The notes under the pieces are model-generated. The model was not told where the DNA came from, ran no database searches, and worked only from the letters and a program-made list of their open reading frames with translations. A stretch of DNA of 64,000 bases. Source: Glebionis coronaria. Lineage: Eukaryota > Streptophyta > Magnoliopsida > Asterales > Asteraceae. Made by a program: the position numbers and the translations under genes. How positions within the stretch are numbered: position 1 is the first letter of the stretch; every line of letters begins with the position of its first letter. Shown here piece after piece: positions 1 through 10,025 of this stretch. The stretch is taken from contig CM046878.1 of NCBI GenBank assembly GCA_025667525.1, positions 575,402,868 through 575,466,867 of the forward strand, written 5' to 3'.

Positions 1-62
1 CTCAATTCTAATTTAAAATATGAACATAGATTTACAAAAATTAGGTAAAAACACAGTTAGTA

Positions 63-156
63 AATAGCCAAATCCTAAGCTTTAATGACATTTTCCATGA
101 TAAAATTTAACAATGCAGATCAAGCTTTAATAGCCAAATCCTAAGCTTTAATGACA
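63..156. repeat. 28-bp direct repeat, two copies
   Basis: The 28-bp segment beginning aatagccaaatcctaagc occurs at 63-90 and again at 129-156. Between and after them lies AT-rich DNA and, from 160 to 240, a run rich in cgggt/acccg of the kind seen in hAT-like MITEs elsewhere in this window (compare 39871-40315). No terminal repeat or target duplication could be fixed here. Confidence 0.7.
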
Positions 157-289
157 TACCCGAACCCGACCCTATTTGTTCTCGGGTTAGTCGGGTTCGG
201 GTTAAAACAGGTCGGGTCAAGTCGGGTTCAGGTTTGTCCCATATATAAAACCACAAAATCTGACGTCTTAAATTTAATAGTTTCACCAT

Positions 290-1548
290 CCTAAATGAAG
301 TTATAATCTGTTACTTTGTCAATGCAACGACCTATCTTTTACTTAAATGCTTTTCCTACATCATCCTCGGGTAATATGTAACCCATTTGCAACTAAATTT
401 TTACTATGAGAGAACAGAGTTTATAAATAAAAAAACATTTTGGTTTAGATCATCATAAAATACAGATAACAATTAACATATATTTGATATCAGGTGACAT
501 AGCAAAACACAATAATAACAAAAATGCATAAATAAACCTAATCAAAGAAACAATAATAAATCATTACCTTCTCTTAGATCTGAGGGAGATATAATAAAGT
601 GTTTTTCTTCTTTCATACGGAGTAGTTATTTAATACTCGTAGGAGATGCAGTAAGAGATAGAGTGAGTAGCAGGATACAGGCTATTGAAAAGATAACGTT
701 ACTGTTGTTTAGAAAACCTAAATATTCCCTTAATCGATATTTTGAAACCCGTGTGTTAAATACACCCGGTCAAGTTACTTGGTCCGGGTCAATTTGGTTT
801 GACTTCGGATCGACCTGGTTTTCTAAAATATAACTTTTTTTTATATATTTTTAATACGATTAACAAAAATTGTATATAAAAGCTAAAAACAATTTGTATG
901 TTTAAAAAATAAATTATTTACCAACCAATAAAATATGTAAAAAATAAAATTAAAATTTACATATATTGAGAAAAAAGTTGAAAAAATCGATACTGGGATA
1001 AATCTTAACTTTTGAATTGGAGAAAAACTAATTAAAGGACTTTTGAAGAGGAGAAAAAGTGTGTAAAGTGTTTGAGGGTATCTATGTCATTTAACATCAA
1101 TTTTCTGTCTGCTAAATAATTTATTCCGTGTAAGAATCACTTCCCAAATTTTATACTTAAGGTTTTATAGTTGGTATTAGTTGTAATGTATATATTTCTA
1201 GGTACTTTCGGGTATGCTTAGATGTCTTTATAATGTAACGTAAACCTTGTTAATGCAAGTAATGCCTAAAAACATTATTAGTGTTAACTAATCTTTCTTA
1301 GTTTTGATCATAACAAACCATACAACACGTTTAGTGTAAAACACAAAATGAATTATTTAACTAACACTATCATCAAGGTAATAATCATATCACTAACCTT
1401 TCTTAATCATACTTAGTGATCATCAAAATGATTATCCTTAAAACTCACTTTTGTTAATATGACAAAAGACTTTTTAATAAACTTTCTTTTTTAGAAAATG
1501 TTTTATTAAAATGGAAAATGAAAATTTGAAAATAGCATATTCCAAATG
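290..1548. other. AT-rich intergenic DNA, no gene seen
   Basis: No convincing coding region, RNA gene or bounded element is visible. A gggt/acccgg-rich patch near 740-825 resembles the subterminal parts of hAT-like MITEs but no ends were found. Confidence 0.5.
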
Positions 1549-1987
1549 CTGTTAGAATATCCTTTGAAGGTTTCAAATACCTCAGATATTCCCACCCCGC
1601 TAAAAGACAAAAACGGAGCGTAGTCTAGTGGCGGTACCTTAAGTACCTACGCGGTTCCTTAGCGATATGGAACCGCAGGGTGAGATAAGGTACCGCGCAC
1701 AGCTAGCCGTTATAGATCCGTTATACTTTGTCTCCTTTAAATAGTGGGTCAAATCTCATTTTCCAGCAAGCCTCTTGGACGTTTTTCTCAGCCCTCTTTC
1801 TATTTTCTATAGCATAATCATTAGTAAATGATCACTTAAATTGTTAAGGATGTTTACATATGATTATCCTCTTGATCCCCTCCTTTACCTTGTCCAATGA
1901 GAAGATCACTCACTCACTAGTGTTGTGATAAAGATGAATCTATGAGCTAGTCATATTCATCATGATACCCTTTTTGTTTTAGGTCAA

Positions 1988-2142
1988 TCCAATGTATTTA
2001 TGAATACTTGGACTAGTTGTGTTCATCCAAGTTATTTGTGGATACTTGGATTTGTTGTGTACATCCATTGCATATGTGTTTGCTTGGATTTGTGTTGTGT
2101 AAATCCAAGCTACATGTGTGTACTTGGATAAGTCTAGTTGAG
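1988..2142. repeat. Tandem repeat, four units of about 38-40 bp
   Basis: Units start with tccaatgt, tccaagtt, tccattgc and tccaagct at 1988, 2026, 2064 and 2104. Each contains a variant of tacttgga followed by tagttgtgt or tttgttgtgt. Units diverge by several bases, so the array is not recent. Confidence 0.75.
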
Positions 2143-2161
2143 TTGTAATAGATTTGATTAG

Positions 2162-2280
2162 GAGTTCTCACTAAACTATAAAGTGATGTGGTTGTGTCTT
2201 GTGAGTTCTCACTAAACTTAAAAGTGATTAGTAGTTGTGTTGTGTGAAGTTCTCACTTAGCTTCAAAGTGAAGAGTCGTG
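2162..2280. repeat. Tandem repeat, three units of about 40 bp
   Basis: Three units share gagttctcactaaact followed by aaagtga and a gttgtg-rich tail, starting near 2162, 2202 and 2244. They directly adjoin the 76-bp array. Confidence 0.7.
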
Positions 2281-2282
2281 AA

Positions 2283-2510
2283 GATTGGTTCTAGCTTTCG
2301 ATTAGAACTCGACATCTAGCCTTGTGTCGTAAAATGGTGAAGTAGGCAACGTCGTGAAGATTGGTTCTACCTTAAGATTAGAACTCGACATCTAGCCTTG
2401 TGTCGTTAAATTGTGAAGTAGGCAACGTTGTGTAGATTGGTCCTAGCTAAAGATTTGGTCTCGACATTTAGCTTAGTGTCGGAAAATAATGTAAGCAACG
2501 ATGTAAAGTT
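2283..2510. repeat. Tandem repeat, three units of 76 bp
   Basis: Units at 2283-2358, 2359-2434 and 2435-2510 each begin gattggt(t/c)ctagct and contain a ctcgacat(c/t)tagc core followed by gtgtcg and gcaacg. The first two are close copies and the third has diverged and is slightly shorter. Confidence 0.85.
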
Positions 2511-2856
2511 TTCTCCGCCGAGAAGGGAGCTTGTGGATATAGTGGAAATCTCGAGTAGGTGTACTCGAGGAGTAGAGTTGAAACGAGGATAGAGCCTCGT
2601 TGTCGAACCACTATAAATCTTGGTGTCTTCCCACTAGGTTGTCTCTTTCCTTACTCTTTACTTATTTCATTATCATTACACTTACCTATTATCTTTGCTA
2701 GTGCATTTGAATTGAACCTAATCATTATGCAACTTAGTCTCAAGTAAAAGATAGTTTTGATACAAACCAAATTGAAAGTAATTTTAATTTGGTCACCAAT
2801 CGAAGAGAAACTATTCAACCACCCCCCCCCCCCCCCCCCCTTCTAGTTTCTACAAT

Positions 2857-2875
2857 TGGTATCAGAGCGATGGTC
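2857..2875 (+). promoter_or_regulatory. Retrotransposon primer binding site (tRNA-iMet type)
   Basis: The segment ttggtatcagagcgatggt matches the start of the standard plant LTR-retrotransposon primer binding site complementary to the 3' end of initiator tRNA-Met. It sits three bases after the presumed LTR end ctaca. The following leader to about 4440 has no recognisable gag or pol, which fits a non-autonomous (LARD-like) element. Confidence 0.65.
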
Positions 2876-4973
2876 ACTCAAGATCTTTGAAGTATATTGT
2901 ACTTTGAAACTTGGATCGATCCATTGTCTCCTCAAATTAGAAGGTCTAGTTGTACTAAAGTTTCTCTTTGGTCAAAATTACTTTTTCCTTTGAAAATAGG
3001 TCTTTTAATTGGTAATATTGCATCCCACTTAGATTAGTAGCCTTTATACATTTTAGATCTACTCTTGAAATGTATCTACTAGATTGCATCTTGTTTTGTG
3101 TAGGTACTCATGAAGATCAATCATTGAATTGGTTGCGGATTGAGTTACTTGTACTTGTAGAAGACTTATCATCATCGATTTTCAATATCTATGAATGATG
3201 AGTGGGATTGATACTAGTCATTGAAGACTTAGTATTCATGATAGTCACTCTTAGGGTTTGCATTGATGGATTGGAATGCTCTTGTGGCCAAGGTACGCTT
3301 TCGTTCTTCCACACGCCCTTTTGATCATTCTTTTGATCATTACTTGACTATGTGCTTATTCTTGGCATCCTTGCCTTGACATTTATTTGTGGTTTGTGTT
3401 TCTTTTCTTTTATCCTCTCAAACCTTCATTGCTTGGATACTTGACTCACTATGGTGATGTAGAGTGAGTTAGTAGAAGCTTAAAGTATCAAGCATGATTT
3501 CCATGGTTTGCACCCATACGGTTAGTAGGCCCTTTGTGGGAGAGAAAGTGAATTAATACCTTGCTCATATTTTGGTTTAGACTAAGACTATTATTGAAAG
3601 TGATCTTAGTCTATACTTGAATAATTGCTTTGTGCTTATTCATTACCAAAGCCGTTTAACGTTTCGTCGGAAAGGCACGTCTTAAACCACTATATATGAC
3701 ACAAGCTCTTCGTTACCACTATTTGAAGATTGTCATTAATCCCTTGAGCATTGGTCCTAGTCTTGATTCACTTCCCATTGTCTTCTCTCCACTTAGTCGT
3801 TTTGCTACGAGTAGTCGTTTGTCCGTTTCGGTTCTTTTCGATCTCGATTTAACTCGTAATCCTTCGTTAAAACATATTGCTTAGTGTTTTTTATGATCCA
3901 ATGATATTCTAAAAGGCTCATGATATAATTTTAAGTATTTTAGAAAAACTTAGTTTTTAAAATTTGGCGTTTTTCAAAGATAAAAACCTGCCTCTGTAGG
4001 TGGTTCTTTATCTCTGCGGCTCAAACCTGCGGTTCCTTATCGATAAGGTACCGCGGGCAGTAACTTTAGTCAGAGCGCCAGTTTGATTATTTTATTCATT
4101 TTCAAACCACTATCTCTCTCTCCCAAAAACACACAGCCGACGGGTTTTACCTTTTCCACCATTGTTGAAGCTTCAAAAACCTTCAATCACTCAAATTAAT
4201 TGATTCCAAGTTGTGGGTTTCACTCATCCATCATCTAACATCAATTAATTGTAAGTATTTTCTTTCAATTTCATCTATTTTGTTCTAGGGTTCATCCTTT
4301 CATAATTGGGGATTTTTAAAATTGAAATTGAATTAAAACCTTAATAGGAATGTGGGTTGACATGGTTATTTTACTATCCTCATCTCTGGATTTTGTAAGA
4401 GAAACAAGGGCACATAACTAATACAGCTTTCTTTTAAATGGCACATATACAAGCCGTCTTGTAACTAGCTAGTCAATGCGTTGCTTTACTATCAAATAGA
4501 TGCACCTGTCACCCGTGGGTGAAATTTCGTGTTTACAAACGAGCCAACCCTCAAATGTTAGAAAACTTATCATCCATTGTTCTCCTTTTTCCATTTAAAT
4601 TTTTTATTAGCAGATTTAACCTAGTTTACACGAAAAAGTAAGTTTATGATTGTAAACTAGAAAGCTTTTCTGGTGACATGAAAGCATGTGAGATGTACGG
4701 GGTCGATACCCTGCTTTCTTCCTTCATAAACAGATTTCTGAGTTCCGAATCTATTGTTTTAACAGTTTTGAACCCCCTTTGCACTTCGTTTTTCAAGCAT
4801 TTAATTAAGTACAAGAACCACCACCATATGTAATTTCCGTTTTGTTGTTAGTGTTTGTTTATGTCTAAAGTTGCAAAACTACTTTAAATCAAACGTAGTT
4901 ATCAAGTATGTATGAAATAGTAAATGCCATACGTATATAGATGTATGTTCAACCTGGACTGCCAGTGGATACT
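2876..4973. other. Non-coding region after the primer binding site
   Basis: No credible gene is visible. Segments 1630-1720 and 3990-4075 share short blocks (gcggttcctta, gataaggtaccgcg) and are followed by untranslated-leader-like sequence, suggesting two related retroelement leaders or LTR pieces. From about 4085 to 4260 the sequence looks like a transcribed leader followed by a possible intron donor (gtaagt at 4251). The rest is AT-rich. Confidence 0.4.
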
Positions 4974-4981
4974 ATTTATAA

Positions 4982-5473
4982 CAATGTTTTAAAAACCGGG
5001 TTGACCCGGCCGGTTGAACCGTGAACCGGCTCGGAGACCGGCCGGATGTTACCGGGTTTTTGCTTGTTTGAGAACCGGATTGAACCGCCGGTTTTTTGTT
5101 AACCCGGTTTGATTAACCCGGCCGGGTCACAATTTTTTATAAAAAAAAGATTTGAAATTTTTTTTTATAAATATATTTAAGTTTTAAAGATATATATTGA
5201 AGTAATGATTAATAGTGTTAGTTAAATTAAAATCAAACTAACTTAAAATATTCACTAATATTGTTTTGTTATAATCTATTACAAACTGTAAGTATAACTT
5301 AATTATTTTTTCATATTTTTACAAATAAGATTATAAATATAAAACTAAAAACTAAGTCTAGTAAGTAAAAAATAAATACTACACATTAAAAATATACATA
5401 TATAAGGAACCCGGTTAACTCGACGATTTAACCGGTTGAACCGGTTGAGAAAAAACCGGGTTTTAAAACATTG
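4982..5473. mobile_element. hAT-superfamily MITE (492 bp)
   Basis: The element starts caatgttttaaaaaccggg and ends with the near-perfect inverse, cccggttttaaaacattg when its terminal bases are read. It is flanked by an exact 8-bp direct repeat, atttataa, at 4974-4981 and 5474-5481. Eight-bp target duplications and short terminal inverted repeats are typical of hAT elements. Both ends are packed with ccgg/aaccgg(t) motifs, the interior is very AT-rich, and there is no coding capacity, so it is non-autonomous. Confidence 0.88.
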
Positions 5474-5612
5474 ATTTATAAAGACGGGTATATAATTTTA
5501 TAGACATTGAAATGTCTATAAAAGGAAACATAAAAGTTGAACAACGAAAATTAATAAGAAAATGTGATCAATAAATAATCAACAAGTATATATTTCCAAC
5601 CCTTATTTCCTT

Positions 5613-5669
5613 GGTCAACACGAGAAGTAGTACTACCTGTTCAAAAAAGTACAAAATTGTTCAAGTCAA
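5613..5669 (-). promoter_or_regulatory. Two W-box cores upstream of the PIP-like gene
   Basis: Read on the minus strand, 5613-5618 is ttgacc and 5664-5669 is ttgact. Both match the WRKY-factor W-box core TTGAC(C/T). They lie about 200 and 150 bases before the start codon and upstream of the TATA box. W-boxes are common in promoters of pattern-induced genes. A role here is inferred only. Confidence 0.45.
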
Positions 5670-5696
5670 ACATTTGATTAAATCACACACTCATCA

Positions 5697-5707
5697 ACTA
5701 TATATAA
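5697..5707 (+). promoter_or_regulatory. TATA box of the PIP-like peptide gene
   Basis: The sequence actatatataa lies about 120 bases before the ATG at 5819, giving a plausible transcription start near 5730 and an untranslated leader of roughly 90 bases. Confidence 0.6.
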
Positions 5708-5818
5708 CTCCTTACTTTTCATAGTATCCACCAAACTCAATCAACTCATCATACAAACAACACCTACAAAAGTCGAAAAAACTTGCACTTTTTATTAGTT
5801 TGATCAAGGTATTACATA

Positions 5819-6052
5819 ATGTTCTCGAAGATGGCATTCAACAAAACATGCACCCTTTTGGTTTTTGTTGTGATCTTGATTGCTTTTATGATCCCACTTG
5901 TAGTTGAAGGTAGACTCTTATCCGATGAGGACTTTGCTGGAGCAAACCATCTTGCTACCTACTCGGCCGTGTACGAGAAGGCTCATATCACTATGTCGTG
6001 TTGGCTTCAACGACTTGCGTCAGGGCCTAGCCCCAGAGGCCCCGGTCATTAG
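5819..6052 (+). CDS. PIP-like secreted signalling peptide precursor
   Basis: This 77-residue protein has the form of a plant peptide-hormone precursor. A hydrophobic signal peptide (about residues 10-30, rich in L, V, I and F) ends near VVEG, followed by a short variable pro-region. The protein finishes with the C-terminal motif SGPSPRGPGH at residues 68-77. SGPSxxGxGH is the signature of the PAMP-INDUCED PEPTIDE (PIP/PIPL) family, whose mature peptides are secreted, perceived by RLK7-type receptor kinases and amplify immune or developmental signalling. The motif ends exactly at the stop codon, as in the family. The gene has no intron, a TATA box and two W-box cores upstream. Start is taken as the first ATG; the ATG at 5831 is an alternative that keeps the signal peptide. 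One departure from the family's best-known form is proline at the x before the final GH. Precise subgroup is not certain. Confidence 0.8.
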   Translation: MFSKMAFNKTCTLLVFVVILIAFMIPLVVEGRLLSDEDFAGANHLATYSAVYEKAHITMSCWLQRLASGPSPRGPGH

Positions 6053-6509
6053 CATGGCTAGATGTTTCATTAATCACATACTAATGATATGATGGTGATC
6101 AAGTCATGCAACTAGTTAGGGTGATATTCGTTGATTCTTTTCTTTGTTTATTTTTTATTGATTGCGTATTTACACATACGTTTGATCTCATTTGAAAGAT
6201 CTTCACTTGTAGAAAATTATAGAGATATTACTTTACCTTCACATTAATTGTGACACAGAGTTGCAAGTAACAAATGAGATTAATGTATATTTGTTCTCCT
6301 CACTTATTGATCATATATGATCATTCTTCTCTTTTGAAAATTGTTGTAGATTTATTAGAGCTTATGAAATAGAACTTAATTAAGTGGTCGGCTAGCTTAT
6401 TAGAGCTTTATGATATAGTACAAAAGATTCTTATGGACCACAAACCCAACTTGTCAAGGGAACTCTAAGGTTAACATACATGAGCCAGCACCCACAAATT
6501 AAGACTATG

Positions 6510-6687
6510 AATTGGTGACCAAGCCAATGCAGTAATGCAACACCTGAGCGATCGTCGATCGGAGACCCAAATAGCAAGCTATTGGGTCTTCCGTCCATCA
6601 AAAATCAGATTAATATCTAGTGAGCCGATACTAAACGGATAAGAACAGATACTATACTTGATTTAAGACAAAGGCTAAGAAAGGTAT
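6510..6687 (-). ncRNA. U2 snRNA-like gene, probably a pseudogene
   Basis: On the minus strand the sequence starts ATACCTTTCT at 6687 and follows the layout of plant U2 snRNA. It has a 5' stem region, the TATCTGTTCTTATC block, an Sm-like site (ATTTTTGATGG), the stem-loop around AGCTTGCT and the 3' segment resembling GCATTACTGCA. A degenerate upstream sequence element lies 75 bases before the start. Many substitutions are present. In particular the branch-site recognition sequence GUAGUA reads AUAGUA, and the Sm site has one U fewer than I recall for plant U2. This points to a pseudogene or a diverged variant. Comparison is from memory of plant U2. Confidence 0.7.
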
Positions 6688-6751
6688 TCTTGTCCTCATC
6701 TTGGTCTGTTTGTTTTTAGGCTAGCAATCTTCTTAACGTTACTTTTCTAGG

Positions 6752-6762
6752 CTATATGGGAT
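6752..6762 (-). promoter_or_regulatory. Degenerate snRNA upstream sequence element (USE)
   Basis: Minus-strand ATCCCATATAG matches the plant snRNA USE consensus RTCCCACATCG at 9 of 11 positions. Its distance to the U2-like start (75 bases) equals that in the second U2-like locus near 29.2 kb. Confidence 0.55.
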
Positions 6763-7205
6763 AAAAGCAGATATATTACCGAACCGACGGTATCATATCA
6801 TAATGTGCTAACTCCAACTCTTTAACTTAAGAACAACAAACATCTTCGCATGTCGTTCTTACAAGTTACAAGGTTTAGGCCAACTAATAAATATTCAAAT
6901 TCTCTGCAAAAAAACATTACTTACTAACTTACTAAGTTACTAGTAAAGAGATTGTTCAATGTCTTTGATTGTCATTTTAGGTGTACACCAATGAGTCATG
7001 ACATATGACTGACTCGAACTAGGAGACAAAGATATCACTCGAAAGCGGTATGGAGCTGGGAGTCAACTGGAAACCATAACTCCATAAGTATCTTCAAGCT
7101 ATTACATTTTTCAAATTTATTCAAGACATAGTTTTTAGTGAACCGCTTATCACAAACCACTTTAGAACAATGCAACTTAACAGCATATCCATTTTATTGG
7201 ACTCG
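6763..7205. other. Intergenic DNA, nothing recognised
   Basis: No gene or bounded repeat is visible between the U2-like locus and the compact LTR element. Confidence 0.5.
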
Positions 7206-7210
7206 ACTTA

Positions 7211-7472
7211 TGATATGAACCGGATCGATTATAGAGATAAAAGGATAGATAGGCTATAATAATGGGATAACCCGACCCCGCTTATATTAATGAGATAAAC
7301 CGACCCCTGATTGATAACCAAATCAATACTTTAATTCATATTCCACATAATAATATTACAGACCTATATCTCTATATATAATAGAAGATAAACTTATTCA
7401 TCAAGAAATAAAAGGAAAATAAATAAGCTAATAAAATAAATAATAATTGTTGTCTCTGCCAGGATCGTATCA
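7211..7472 (-). repeat. 3' LTR of compact element
   Basis: 262 bp, tgatatgaaccgg to ggatcgtatca in plus orientation. It aligns along its length with 8192-8447, with small insertions and deletions, so it is not a very recent insertion. Confidence 0.88.
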
Positions 7473-7473
7473 T

Positions 7474-8022
7474 TAATCCGCCCCGCAAAAACACCTTGTC
7501 CTCAAGGTGTTGTTCCAAAATTTTGCCTCGCGTGATTCCGGGATCCCAAGTTCTTCGTTTTATCCCCTTTGTGCGCTTCAAGAGCAAGCAACAGTGTTGG
7601 TCTATGTTTTTGAATTTTCTTGTGTAGACTTGTAACTCTTCTTGTGAATCTGACGTTTCAAATCCAGTACCAAGTGAGGTACCTAGCTTTCTAGGTTTAC
7701 TGTTTTGGACACAGGCCACCACAAACTTATTCCAGAACAACCTTGCCTTCACCTTTCTATTAGGACTCTGCTGATTTAATTGGACATCCACTGAATGGAC
7801 TTTTCCTGCATGCTTAATCTCTTCTTTTAATGCATTTATTCTTCCTTGAAATTTCTCAAACCACAATGAGCAATCTTGACGCGCATGTTTCAAAGATTCC
7901 TTCATTTGTGTTAAAGAATCCATCATTTGAGAATGGTGCAACGAGAGCGTGGATTGTAACCGTTCCACCATCTCTGTGACCTGATTCCATTGATTCCTTC
8001 CCTTTGATTCCATCGATGCCAT
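7474..8022 (-). CDS. Gag-start/pol-tail fusion protein of the compact LTR element
   Basis: The reading frame starts at 8022 and runs through the interior; its formal stop lies inside the LTR at 7372. The N-terminal part (MASMESKGRNQWNQ, then repeated H, Q and K with heptad-like leucines) is probably a coiled-coil gag-like start. Near the C-terminus the segment HLEDKVFLRGG resembles the LEDKV...GG tail found at the end of many plant Ty3/Gypsy polyproteins. There is no protease, reverse transcriptase, RNase H or integrase between them. I read this as an internal deletion that joined the first part of gag to the last codons of pol. Upstream codons 8030-8110 contain short repeats coding for EWHEWNQR-like units. 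Function in the host is not implied. Confidence 0.5.
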
Positions 8023-8174
8023 TCTTTACGCCTTTGATTCCATTCATGCCATTCTTGACACCTTTGTTTCCATTCTTGCCACCTCTGTGCTTCCATTCTA
8101 GTAATTTCTTTCCCCATGAACAGTATCCGATGAACAGTAACACATAAAGAGTTTTTTTTAATTACAGAATCGAA

Positions 8175-8191
8175 ACAGCTCTGATACCAAC
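8175..8191 (-). promoter_or_regulatory. Primer binding site of compact LTR element
   Basis: Minus-strand gttggtatcagagctgt directly follows the LTR and matches the tRNA-iMet type primer site. Confidence 0.8.
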
Positions 8192-8447
8192 TGATATGAA
8201 CTGAACCGATTATAGAGATAAAAGGATAGATAGGATATAATAATGGGATAACCCGACCCCGCGATGGCTTATATTAATAAGATAAACCGACCTCCTGATT
8301 GATAACCAAATCAATACTTTAATTCATATTCCACATAATAACATTACAGACCTATATCTCTAATATATAGAAGATAAACTTACTCATCAAGAAATAATAA
8401 AAGGAAAGTAAATAAGCTAATAAAATAAATCATAGTTGTTCGTATCA
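8192..8447 (-). repeat. 5' LTR of compact element
   Basis: 256 bp, tgatatgaactgaacc to gttcgtatca in plus orientation, paired with 7211-7472 and followed by the target duplication actta. Confidence 0.88.
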
Positions 8448-8452
8448 ACTTA

Positions 8453-9150
8453 CTCAAATCATTAAGCTCCATAAACCCAACCTGTATAGGGGTCTGCATA
8501 ATAAGTTAGTAACTCCATGTCCAAGGCTCAAGTATTTATTTATTTATTTATTTATTTCTTTTTTTTGCGATGATATGCAACTCAGAGTATTTCATATGAA
8601 CGTCTCTGAAATTAACAGATATGCGTATTCACGTGTGGTGTCGCATATGCTCGTTGACCTACAATGGTTATAGGGTAGGGCATCGGTCGGCTCCTCCCCT
8701 CCTCCGGTGCTTCCTAATTATGTAGTATCAGAAATGGTGGTTCACGCAAGTATGATCCTTTAGAAAGAAATCTATCCATGTTAAAAGAACGCATGGAATG
8801 TAACCTGAAGGCTGATGTTGATGCTGTTTAGTTTAAGAAGCTGAGACGATTTTTTGACAAAAAGTTTCGATTCAAAGACGAGTTTGATAATTTTCTTCTA
8901 TATTGTATATCTTATTGATGGCGTTTAGGAACTAAAGGTGATTCTATCGGCGTCTTATAAACTCTTGAGATAGAACCATGCATCATGGAAGAAGTACCCG
9001 TTTATGTAGCTATCCTTGCAATTATACTTTGGTGTTGCCGTCCTCAATCTCTAATTCTAAAATCGAGCATTCCTAGTACTAATTTTGAACAATGGAGCCA
9101 TATTGTCAAGGTAAGAATCATATGCACTTCATTTGATGAAATGTTCATTA
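8453..9150. other. Intergenic DNA with a TTTA microsatellite
   Basis: A (ttta)n run occupies about 8531-8559. No gene is visible between the compact LTR element and the Athila element. Confidence 0.6.
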
Positions 9151-9598
9151 CCCTTTGATAGGTGTGAAAACACCCATCCTTTACTACTTATTTCTTACTA
9201 AAACAAGACCAAAACGCGTGTTTAATATCATTTGTTTGGAATTATGCGTAGTTTTTGTGTTTATTGTGTTTTCAGAGTCAACCAGATGAATATTGAAGGA
9301 AACATGGGATTGCGCGAGATTTATCGAAGAAAAAGACTCAAGACGAAGTCTATTGTCCAAGAGATGCAAAAGATTGGAAGTCAATGGGCCTATTTAAAGA
9401 TTTATCGAAGAAAAGGACCAAAGATGGAAGATTTACATATGTCGAAGAAACTCAAGTCTATTAAACGAAGAAATTAAAAGACGAGGTGAATTTAATCGTC
9501 GACAAATCCCGAATCAGAATCGAAAACGTCAACTTTTCTGAAAAGACGAGAAGACAAGAAGAGAAGAAGAAAACCCAAATCACCCACCAACCACTAGC

Positions 9599-9608
9599 CT
9601 ATATAAGG
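9599..9608 (+). promoter_or_regulatory. TATA box in Athila 5' LTR
   Basis: The sequence ctatataagg is conserved at 18930-18939 in the 3' LTR and is the best candidate for the element's core promoter. Confidence 0.65.
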
Positions 9609-10025
9609 AAAACCCCTCACACATTTGGCAGAAGTTTTTTATTCAGTTACATTTTCTCCTAGTTCGTAGGAAGAACCATCTCCCTTAAGGAGTGGTTTTC
9701 ATTTTCTTTGATTTCTTCTTGAATCTTGTAAGTTTAATCCTTCCATTTTGTTTGTTGAATCTTAATCATCAATACAAGTTTACATTTAATCTTTCTATCA
9801 TCTTGTTCATCCTCTCTTTTTATTCAAAGTTTTAAAGTTCTAGTTTAGTTAATTTTGATCTTCAAAAGTTAATGGGTTTTGTATTTTTATGATTGGGATT
9901 GGTTGTTTATGTCTAGTAGATGATTTGTGATTAGTTTTTGTTCAAGAATTGGTTAAAAACTTGGTCGATTTTTGACAAATTCGTGTTCCCCTGTTTTATC
10001 ACTGCGTTCTGTTCTTCATCCCCAA

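Larger units (their letters stand above)
1549..2854 (+). mobile_element. LTR-like segment of a non-autonomous LTR retrotransposon (boundaries tentative)
   Basis: A sequence starting tgttagaat (1549) and ending ctaca (2854) lies directly before a tRNA-iMet-type primer binding site, as a 5' LTR would. Inside are a TATA-like stretch near 1737, three families of short tandem repeats (1988-2142, 2162-2280, 2283-2510) and a poly-C tract (2822-2840). No matching 3' LTR was identified, so it may be truncated or a solo remnant. The 5' boundary is only a guess from the TG start. Confidence 0.4.
7211..8447 (-). mobile_element. Compact non-autonomous LTR retrotransposon (1237 bp)
   Basis: Two direct repeats, 7211-7472 and 8192-8447, start tgatatgaac and end cgtatca and flank an internal segment of about 720 bp. 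An exact 5-bp target duplication actta sits at 7206-7210 and 8448-8452. On the minus strand a primer binding site (ttggtatcagagc) follows the right LTR, and a purine-rich tract (gcggggcgga) precedes the left LTR, so transcription runs right to left. The interior encodes only a short fused protein, so it must rely on other elements for replication. Confidence 0.9.

Noticed and set aside
2822..2840. Poly-C run as a regulatory signal
   Set aside because: More likely a slippage-prone homopolymer; its length may not even be accurate in the assembly.
3696..3884. 62-residue plus-strand frame
   Set aside because: No domain, signal peptide or promoter, and it lies in the non-coding leader of an LTR-like element.
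9232..9477. Short reading frame in the Athila 5' LTR, with a near copy at 18563-18808
   Set aside because: It repeats only because LTRs repeat. The composition is LTR-like, and it lies upstream of the TATA box.
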